DNA from: Salimicrobium album
GTDB lineage: Bacteria > Bacillota > Bacilli > Bacillales > Halobacillaceae
Reading direction: 5' to 3'
NCBI RefSeq assembly: GCF_900107115.1
Contig: NZ_FNOS01000001.1
Coordinates: forward strand, 62,001-126,000
DNA: 64,000 nt
In this document: piece by piece, positions 58,308 through 64,000 of the stretch
Numbering within the stretch: the stretch's first letter is position 1
Layout: every line of letters starts with the position of its first letter
Notes under the pieces: generated by a model
Seen by the model: the letters and a program-made list of their open reading frames with translations, nothing else
The model's database searches: none
What the model was told of the DNA's origin: nothing
Made by a program: the position numbers and the translations under genes

Positions 58308-58670
58308 CTATTTCAGAGCTTTTTGGATCGCTTCGATCATACGATCCGCCTGGAATGGTTTTACAACGAAATCCTTTGCCCCTGCCTGTATGGCCTCCAC
58401 GACCATCGCCTGCTGCCCCATAGCAGAACAAATCACTACCCGGGCTTCCGGATCCGACTGCCTTATCTCTTTCAGAGCCTGTATCCCGTCTTTCTCCGGC
58501 ATTGTTATGTCCATCGTTACGAGGTCAGGTTTATATTCGTGATACATATCTACAGCCATCTGCCCGTTTTCTGCTTCCGCTTCCACTTCGTATCCATTCT
58601 TCGCTACAATATCCCGGATCATCTTCCTCATAAATGCAGCATCATCCACGATCATTATTCGCTCGCTCAT
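58308..58670 (-). CDS. cheY: Chemotaxis response regulator CheY
   Basis: CheY carries the signal from CheA to the motor switch. The 120-residue receiver has the acidic pocket (IMIVDDAAF), the phosphorylated Asp in LVTMDITMPEKDG, the Thr/Ser switch position in VICSAMGQ and the Lys in FVVKPFQ. The start at 58670 is 9 nt from GGGAGTG. Its kinase CheA is not encoded at the usual place in this operon. Confidence 0.96.
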   Translation of the reverse strand: MSERIMIVDDAAFMRKMIRDIVAKNGYEVEAEAENGQMAVDMYHEYKPDLVTMDITMPEKDGIQALKEIRQSDPEARVVICSAMGQQAMVVEAIQAGAKDFVVKPFQADRMIEAIQKALK

Positions 58671-58691
58671 TCTTACAGTCACTCCCTGGTT

Positions 58692-59858
58692 CTACCTTAA
58701 TTTTTTCAGTCTGTCCTGCTGGCTTAAAATGTCGGTCACTCTTACTCCGAAGTTTTCATCAATCACTACTACTTCTCCAGTGGCCATCAGCTTTTCATTT
58801 ACGAATATTTCTACCGGTTCCCCCGCAAGTTTATCAAGTTCCAAAATCGACCCGGAACTCAGATCAAGTATTTCTCTGATGGATCTTTTCGTCCGTCCCA
58901 GCTCGACCGTAACGTTCAGCGGGATGTCCAGCAGCATATCAAGATTATTCCGACCGGAAGGAGCGGCATGGTGGTTGTGGAAATTTTCAAACTCTACCGA
59001 TTCTGCATGACTTTCTCCGGTCGAGTGCCTGCCGAGCATTTGAGGTTTTCCGTTTTCGGCAGAAGAAAAAGAGGCAGTTTCCTCCGGGTTCTGTTCGTGT
59101 GCCGCCGGCTTTTTGACGTCCGAATATTTCGCTGTACTATTCGAACGATTTTCATTCCTTTGTTCTTGTTCATTCTCAGGACTCATCAGCTGCTCTACAA
59201 GCCCCTTCGAGAAATCAACGGGAAGCAGCTGCATAATTTCGGAATCGACTACCTCTCCGATTTTAAGGCGAAAAGATATTTTCGTCAGCAGATCCTCCGT
59301 GGGGATGTAATCAACACCTATTTTATTATCAATATCGAGCATCGTTATTTCCGGCGGGGATATATCAATTCTCGTGCGGAACATCGAAGACATGCTTGTG
59401 GCGGCGGAACCCATCATCTGGTTCATCGCTTCCTGAACGGCACTTAAATGAATGTCTCCAAGCTCCTCTTCCGGAGAAGTTCCATCCCCACCGAGCATAA
59501 GATCGGCTATAATTGCAGCGTCTTTCACCTTCAGGACGAGCAGATTGTCACCGGAAATACCGCTCGTATATGTAACCAGAACCGCCACGTAAGGTTCGGG
59601 GAAGGTATCCTCCAGTTCTTTACGTAAAATCGTAGTCGTCTCGGGCGTAGTGATTTGAACTTTCTGATTTAAGAGTGCAGAAAGCGCCGTTGTGGAATTG
59701 CCGAAAGAAATATTACCTATTTCCCCGAGCGTATCTTTCTCGACTTCGGAAAGTCCCGGCTGTTCCTCGTCATTCACAACGTTTTCCGCTACTTCTTCAT
59801 CATCACTCTCATTTAATAGTGCATCGATTTCATCTTGAGACAGCATATCATCCTTCAT
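58692..59858 (-). CDS. fliY: Flagellar switch protein and CheY-P phosphatase FliY
   Basis: FliY is the FliN-type switch protein of Bacillus with an attached CheC-like phosphatase. The 388-residue protein has a CheY/FliM-like N-terminal peptide (MLSQDEIDALL), two phosphatase motifs (LGEIGNISFGN near 45 and QEAMNQMMGSAAT near 140), a variable linker, and a C-terminal FliN domain (LLDIPLNVTVELGRTKRSIREIL). Both active-site Glu-x-x-Asn sets are kept. Confidence 0.96.
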   Translation of the reverse strand: MKDDMLSQDEIDALLNESDDEEVAENVVNDEEQPGLSEVEKDTLGEIGNISFGNSTTALSALLNQKVQITTPETTTILRKELEDTFPEPYVAVLVTYTSGISGDNLLVLKVKDAAIIADLMLGGDGTSPEEELGDIHLSAVQEAMNQMMGSAATSMSSMFRTRIDISPPEITMLDIDNKIGVDYIPTEDLLTKISFRLKIGEVVDSEIMQLLPVDFSKGLVEQLMSPENEQEQRNENRSNSTAKYSDVKKPAAHEQNPEETASFSSAENGKPQMLGRHSTGESHAESVEFENFHNHHAAPSGRNNLDMLLDIPLNVTVELGRTKRSIREILDLSSGSILELDKLAGEPVEIFVNEKLMATGEVVVIDENFGVRVTDILSQQDRLKKLR

Positions 59859-60852
59859 CGTCTTTCTCCTCCCTTTCCAGGGTTTCTAAAACCTGTACAG
59901 CTATTTTATTTTTCACTTTACCGGGCTGCACCAGGAACTTGTCCTCTCTTCCCACTTTCAGCTGCAGCGGTTTGTCCACCGGCTGGTTCAGCTGGATCGT
60001 ATCTCCCTTTTTCAAATGCAGAAACTCATCTATACTGATGTCTGTATTACCGAGTTCAGCACTTACATCGACCTTCGTCTTTTCCACCGTTTTCGTCAGT
60101 GCCTGATACTCTTTCGGGTCTCTTTCCTTCAATTGTTTCTGCTGCATCCAGTAGTGGACGGACAAATTAGGAACGATCGGTTCAAGTACTACCTGAGGAA
60201 TGCATATATTCAGCATCCCGCTTGTCTCCCCTATCGTTGTATTCAGCGAAACGACAACTACAGTCTCATTGGGAGAGACCATCTGAAGAAATTGTGTATT
60301 CACTTCAAATTCTTCGAGAACCGGTTCGATTTCCACTATGGAGCCCCATGCTTCCTGATAGTTTCCGAGCGCCCGTTCGAACAGTTTAGACATAAGAGTG
60401 GTTTCTATCTCTGTCAGATTCTCCACTTTGTTTACACTTTCCCCACGGCCGCCGAGGACCCGGTCAAGCATGGCGTATGCTATATTCGGGTTCGCTTCGA
60501 GCAGGATACGTGACTCGAGCGGCTGCACACTGAATATATTGAGTATAGTCATGGAGGGAATGGAACGGATGAACTCTTCGTAGGGCAGCTGATCGACAGA
60601 AGCTACACTGATATTCACATACGCTCTCAGTTGAGCGGAAAAATAAGTCGTCAGAAGTCTCGCGAAGTTTTCATGTATCCGTGCGAGTGACCGGATCTGA
60701 TCCTTGGAAAAACGGAGGGCTCTTTTAAAATCATATACCCTCACTCTTTTTTTCTCTTTATCGTTCCTTAACTCCTCTGCATCCATTTCTCCGGTGGAGA
60801 TGGCCGATAGTAAGGAGTCGATTTCACTTTGTGATAATATATCTTCCGCCAC
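59848..60852 (-). CDS. fliM: Flagellar switch protein FliM, GTG start
   Basis: FliM is the CheY-P-binding rotor protein. The 334-residue protein has the N-terminal CheY-binding peptide ILSQSEIDSLL, the middle CheC-like fold and a C-terminal FliN-like domain. The GTG at 60852 is 7 nt from GGAGG and agrees with the B. subtilis start. Confidence 0.96.
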   Translation of the reverse strand: MAEDILSQSEIDSLLSAISTGEMDAEELRNDKEKKRVRVYDFKRALRFSKDQIRSLARIHENFARLLTTYFSAQLRAYVNISVASVDQLPYEEFIRSIPSMTILNIFSVQPLESRILLEANPNIAYAMLDRVLGGRGESVNKVENLTEIETTLMSKLFERALGNYQEAWGSIVEIEPVLEEFEVNTQFLQMVSPNETVVVVSLNTTIGETSGMLNICIPQVVLEPIVPNLSVHYWMQQKQLKERDPKEYQALTKTVEKTKVDVSAELGNTDISIDEFLHLKKGDTIQLNQPVDKPLQLKVGREDKFLVQPGKVKNKIAVQVLETLEREEKDDEG

Positions 60853-60879
60853 TGTTCCGCCTCCTTCTGCCAATCTGCT

Positions 60880-61296
60880 TTACTGCAGAACTTTACTGAT
60901 TGTATACACCTTTGTGACTTTCCCCTTCTTCATAACCTCATTAAGTTTTGAACTTATGGAATCTTCAAGGGTGGTTAAATCAGCTTTGAAATCCTCTTCG
61001 TTCATCCGGGCCAGCTGTTTGAGGATTACGTTCTTCATTTGAAAATCACGTTTCTCAAGTTCTTTTAATGAATCTTTACTATCCGTTACAATACGGAAGC
61101 TGATACGGACAAAACCTCCATCTTTAAGATCCGTCGTCATCTCTTCTGTCTCCAGAGAAGCATTCCTTATGTCGTCGATACTTCTTTCTCCATCAGCTTT
61201 TGTGTCGTTCATGTTGAGTACGAGAACTATCGCTCCTACCCCCAGTACTGTTAATACGGAAAGTATGATAAGTGTAGTTTTCATCAATTTCGACAT
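60880..61296 (-). CDS. fliL: Flagellar basal-body protein FliL
   Basis: This 138-residue single-pass membrane protein supports stator function. It has an N-terminal membrane helix (about 7-29) and the extracytoplasmic FliL domain ending in VTKVYTISKVLQ. It abuts swrD. Confidence 0.93.
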   Translation of the reverse strand: MSKLMKTTLIILSVLTVLGVGAIVLVLNMNDTKADGERSIDDIRNASLETEEMTTDLKDGGFVRISFRIVTDSKDSLKELEKRDFQMKNVILKQLARMNEEDFKADLTTLEDSISSKLNEVMKKGKVTKVYTISKVLQ

Positions 61297-61508
61297 TATT
61301 CTTCACCTGCTTTACTGACTACCTGCCACAGACCGATCTCCCTGTAGAAACGTTTTATTTTTCCTACGACTTCTTTTTTCTCCTCTTTCACTACAAACGT
61401 TTTCCCCCTGGTAGTCGTAATGGTCGTATCCGGCGTCGATTGAACCTGCTCAATGTAAATAGCATTGAAAACAAACTGTTCTCCGTTAAATCTTGTCAGC
61501 TCAATCAT
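61296..61508 (-). CDS. swrD: SwrD (FlbD family)
   Basis: This 70-residue FlbD-family protein, MIELTRFNGEQFVFNAIYIEQV, raises flagellar torque in B. subtilis. There is no good ribosome-binding site within 10 nt of the ATG; instead a perfect hairpin lies just upstream (61518-61536), with GGAAGGAG immediately before it. The first base of the fliL start overlaps its stop. Confidence 0.92.
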   Translation of the reverse strand: MIELTRFNGEQFVFNAIYIEQVQSTPDTTITTTRGKTFVVKEEKKEVVGKIKRFYREIGLWQVVSKAGEE

Positions 61509-61517
61509 AGTATGTAT

Positions 61518-61536
61518 GGAGGGCGATACGCCCTCC
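61518..61536 (-). promoter_or_regulatory. 8-bp hairpin in the swrD translation start region
   Basis: GGAGGGCG pairs with CGCCCTCC around a 3-nt loop, ending 9 nt before the swrD ATG. It either hides the GGAGGG or brings the upstream GGAAGGAGAA next to the start. Confidence 0.65.
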
Positions 61537-61558
61537 TTCTCCTTCCTGTTGATGATAA

Positions 61559-62464
61559 TTAACGCTTAAGATTGATCAGTTCATTCAAAATCTCATCCGA
61601 CGTAGTAATGATTCTCGTGTTAGCCTGAAATCCTCTTTGTGCCGTTATCATTTCCGTAAATTCTTCAGCCAGATCAACGTTCGACATTTCAAGAGTACCT
61701 GATACGAGCTGACCGGCTCCGTCCTCGCCGGCTATACTCAAGTTATCGATACCAAGAGGCCCGCCTGCCGGACCGCCCACCCATCCGGCGTTGGCCGTTT
61801 CCTGAAATTCATTGTTGCCGATTTTCCTGAGTCCGGACGGGTTGGAGAAATTTGCCAGCATCACACGTCCCGCTACCTCTGTTTCCCCCTCCGGGTTCAC
61901 GTAGTTAATGGTTCCGTCACTTTGTACACTGAAACTCTGGGCGTCAGAAGGAATGGTCAGCGCGCCTGCCCGGCCCGTCAATCCGGTTCCATTCCCCTGA
62001 TCTCCGATGATATACTTACCATCTCCATTCACAAGGACACCGTCACTGTCGAGGTAAAAATTTCCGGCTCTTGAAAAAGTGACATTCTCATCCCCCTGCA
62101 GGCTTCCGCCCGTAGCTGTTCCATCCCCGCTTTCATACATAGCGAACATCCCGTCCCCTTCTATGGAAAGGTCCAGAGGCCGGTTAGTTGTTTGTCTGTT
62201 TCCCTGGGTGTGCAGGTTATCGATGGTGCCTACTTTGGAACCGAGACCGACCTGTTTAGCATTCACTCCGCCGAGCGTACGCCCGGGGCCGCCCCCAAGC
62301 GGGCCCTGAGCACCCTGCATCGTCTGACTCATCATCCCCTGGAACGTCGTTCTTCCTTTTTTGAAACCGAAAGTATTTACGTTGGCAATGTTATTTCCTA
62401 TCGTATCAAGCTTCGTCTGAAAACCTTTCATTCCTGAAATTCCCGAGTACATGGATCGTAGCAT
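61559..62464 (-). CDS. flgE: Flagellar hook protein FlgE
   Basis: FlgE polymerises into the hook. The 301-residue protein has the N-terminal MLRSMYSGISGMKGFQTKLDTIGNNIANV split as MLRSMYSGISG and LDTIGNNIANVNTFGFKK, a short Gly/Asn-rich variable middle, and the C-terminal helix MITAQRGFQANTRIITTSDEI. The ATG at 62464 is 9 nt from AGAGG; an ATG three codons earlier abuts it. It is a short hook protein, acidic and low in Lys. Confidence 0.95.
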   Translation of the reverse strand: MLRSMYSGISGMKGFQTKLDTIGNNIANVNTFGFKKGRTTFQGMMSQTMQGAQGPLGGGPGRTLGGVNAKQVGLGSKVGTIDNLHTQGNRQTTNRPLDLSIEGDGMFAMYESGDGTATGGSLQGDENVTFSRAGNFYLDSDGVLVNGDGKYIIGDQGNGTGLTGRAGALTIPSDAQSFSVQSDGTINYVNPEGETEVAGRVMLANFSNPSGLRKIGNNEFQETANAGWVGGPAGGPLGIDNLSIAGEDGAGQLVSGTLEMSNVDLAEEFTEMITAQRGFQANTRIITTSDEILNELINLKR

Positions 62465-62542
62465 GTTATTCATCCTCTCTTTAATTCAATCGCTTCTGTC
62501 CATCCGCGATTGGAAGGCTTCCTTTATAAGGTCCGGCCTTTG

Positions 62543-62914
62543 TTACATAATTATCGTCCCGTCGATGTTGGTGAAAAGACGGCTGTTCGCCGATTGTTTA
62601 TCCATCGCGGTGACTACGGTATTGCTGTTCGTGTTTACCACCAGCACAGCTTCCTTCGTAAGTACAAGCGAATCACGTACGCCTTTTCGTTTCGCTTCGG
62701 TCAATTTCTCCCCGATTTTATTCCACTGTTCGGAGGGTATTTCTATATTTCTTTCTTCCAGTCTCTGTCTGGCATGTTTACTTAACGTAAGCTGCTGACC
62801 CAGCACTTCCTGAAAGGAGCGGTCCGTTTCTTTCGGTTTCGACCTTTCACGATTCACATCCAGTGGCATCGGGTGATAGGACCTGTGGATTTTAGGTTCC
62901 ATGTTGGTCGCCAT
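62543..62914 (-). CDS. Small flagellar operon protein (TIGR02530 family)
   Basis: A 123-residue protein of the family found between flgD and flgE in many Bacillota. It has SFQEVLGQQLTLSKHARQRLEERNIEI and AKRKGVRDSLVLTKEAVLVVN, the usual core. The role is not established; it may be a hook-assembly or regulatory factor. It overlaps flgD by 23 nt; a second in-frame ATG lies four codons on. Confidence 0.9.
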   Translation of the reverse strand: MATNMEPKIHRSYHPMPLDVNRERSKPKETDRSFQEVLGQQLTLSKHARQRLEERNIEIPSEQWNKIGEKLTEAKRKGVRDSLVLTKEAVLVVNTNSNTVVTAMDKQSANSRLFTNIDGTIIM

Positions 62915-63362
62915 CCCTGTTATTTCTCACTTCCTGGATGCTGCTCACAGGTACACGGGCTCCATCATCTAATTTAAGGAAAACCTCTCCTTCTTTCAGA
63001 CTCACGGCTTCCACAACTCCGCTTTTCAGTTCTCCCCGGTCCCCTTCACTTTGCTCTTCCGGGAAATACGCAATCTCTTTAGCAATCATGTGACTGTATT
63101 CGGCTACGGAACCTTCTGATTTATTAAAATACTTTTCGAATGTATTACTCATATTCGTCATCTGTTCCAGCTGAGTAAATTGTGCCATTTGAGCAACGAA
63201 ATCCTTGTCTTTCATCGGATCAAGCGGACTCTGATTCTGCAGCTGACTCATAAGTATTTTCAGGAAATCATCTTTTCCGAGAGTGCCGGCTTCCTGATTA
63301 TCTCTTTTTTTTATGTGGTTCTCGAGATAATACGTAGAATCGATTGTGTTCAATTCGACCAC
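62892..63362 (-). CDS. flgD: Flagellar hook scaffold protein FlgD
   Basis: FlgD caps the growing hook. The 156-residue protein has LGKDDFLKILMSQLQNQSPLDPMKDKDFVAQMAQF split as KDDFLKILMSQLQNQSPLDP and FVAQMAQFTQLEQM (the FlgD N-domain), and a short beta C-part. It directly follows fliK. A GTG at 63362 is used here; a TTG at 63353, 5 nt from AGGTGG, is also possible. Confidence 0.93.
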   Translation of the reverse strand: MVELNTIDSTYYLENHIKKRDNQEAGTLGKDDFLKILMSQLQNQSPLDPMKDKDFVAQMAQFTQLEQMTNMSNTFEKYFNKSEGSVAEYSHMIAKEIAYFPEEQSEGDRGELKSGVVEAVSLKEGEVFLKLDDGARVPVSSIQEVRNNRDGDQHGT

Positions 63363-64000
63363 CTAAACTTTCTCATTTAGTATTTCGGAAAAAGAGAGTT
63401 CTTCCGTTTTCAATTCTTCGTCTGTCTCTTCTTCAAAAGTCGGGGTGCGAGCTTCTTCTTCCCTCTCTTCTCTTCCATCCGGAGAGTCTCTTTCGTAAAG
63501 GAACTGCTGATTAAAGTTCGGTTCGACTTTTTCAACGACTACCTGATGGGGAGCGAACATGGAACGTAGTTGATGCATGTTGCTTTCGAGTGTTTCCTTC
63601 GCCGCCTGCGTACTCACTATCATCCTGACAGTGGTCTCACCGCCTGATTGGGAGAATTTCAGAATCATTTCACCGAGAGACGACGGTTTCAACTTAATCA
63701 GCATACGCTGATTCCCCGCTTCATCATGAAAAATCCGGCTGGTAGTAATCATTTCCTGGATCTGTTTAAGGAATTTCTGCCGTCCCGGGTTTTGCGAATC
63801 CGTGGAAACGTTTTGGACCGTCATCTGCTCCGCTTTACTCATGGGCATAAAAAAACCGGGGAGGACATTTTTCTCTGTTTTCACTTCCGATACTGCAACG
63901 GGATGGTTGGAGCGACTTGAAACAGCTTGCGTTCCCCATTTTTCCGTTTCTTTTACGGGTAACTTCCCTCTCTCCCGTATTGGAGCAGGCAGAGATGTTT
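63363..64000 (-). CDS. fliK: Flagellar hook-length control protein FliK, C-terminal part (cut by window edge)
   Basis: The reading frame is open to the window end, so the N-terminal ruler region is missing. The visible 212 residues include the FliK C-domain (MLIKLKPSSLGEMILKFSQ, VSTQAAKETLESNMHQLRSMF), which contacts FlhB to switch export specificity. The tail is very rich in Glu. Confidence 0.9.
   Translation of the reverse strand, partial: TSLPAPIRERGKLPVKETEKWGTQAVSSRSNHPVAVSEVKTEKNVLPGFFMPMSKAEQMTVQNVSTDSQNPGRQKFLKQIQEMITTSRIFHDEAGNQRMLIKLKPSSLGEMILKFSQSGGETTVRMIVSTQAAKETLESNMHQLRSMFAPHQVVVEKVEPNFNQQFLYERDSPDGREEREEEARTPTFEEETDEELKTEELSFSEILNEKV

Noticed and set aside
1-64000. Search for CRISPR arrays, insertion sequences, prophage genes, tRNA and rRNA
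   Set aside because: No spaced direct repeats, transposase or integrase-like proteins, or tRNA-like ends were seen; gene order is conserved throughout.

Overview
The window is a stretch of Bacillota chromosome from a member of the Bacillaceae. Every supported gene lies on the minus strand, and the order follows the Bacillus subtilis block from mutS to the fla/che operon. Acidic Ser/Asp/Glu-rich linkers in exported or membrane proteins (RodZ, NupN, FliO) and moderate GC suggest a moderately halophilic bacterium. A non-sporulating genus such as Salimicrobium is a guess; the species cannot be fixed from the sequence alone.

In + coordinates, where transcription runs from high to low, the layout is as follows. 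1-11330 holds mutS (cut by the window edge), ricA, miaB, ymdB, rny, recA (with a LexA-like box), cinA, pgsA, rodZ and ymfK. 11492-20462 holds ymfI, the M16 peptidase pair ymfH/ymfF, a nucleoside ABC importer (nupNOPQ) and a GntR regulator. 20649-26351 holds spoIIIE/ftsK and the lysine/diaminopimelate genes asd-dapG-dapA. 26766-36040 holds pnp, rpsO, ribF, truB and the rimP-nusA-rnpM-ylxQ-infB-ylxP-rbfA translation/transcription operon. 36241-49615 holds polC, proS, rseP, dxr, cdsA, uppS, frr, pyrH, tsf and rpsB. 49776-64000 is the 3' two-thirds of a flagellar operon: fliK (cut), flgD, a small flagellar operon gene, flgE, swrD, fliL, fliM, fliY, cheY, fliOPQR, flhB, flhA, flhF, flhG, sigD and swrB.

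No mobile element, CRISPR array, rRNA or tRNA was seen, and nearly all genes are conserved housekeeping genes. The interest lies in departures from the family pattern. FlhG has lost its ATP-binding residues but keeps its FlhF-activating N-terminus. RibF keeps the FAD synthetase domain, but its riboflavin kinase domain is cut to about 70 residues. The cheB-A-W-C-D block is absent between flhG and sigD although cheY and fliY remain. Genes that flank this block in sporulating Bacillus (cotE, spoVS, spoVFA/B) are missing from their usual slots.

Several leaders appear regulated. The rimP-nusA leader has a promoter followed by a weak intrinsic terminator, matching the NusA autoregulatory attenuator known in B. 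subtilis, and a possible 47-residue membrane peptide overlaps it. The spoIIIE leader carries a strong terminator just before its ribosome-binding site. The asd leader contains a 29-bp near-perfect palindrome. I found no wholly new multi-gene system.
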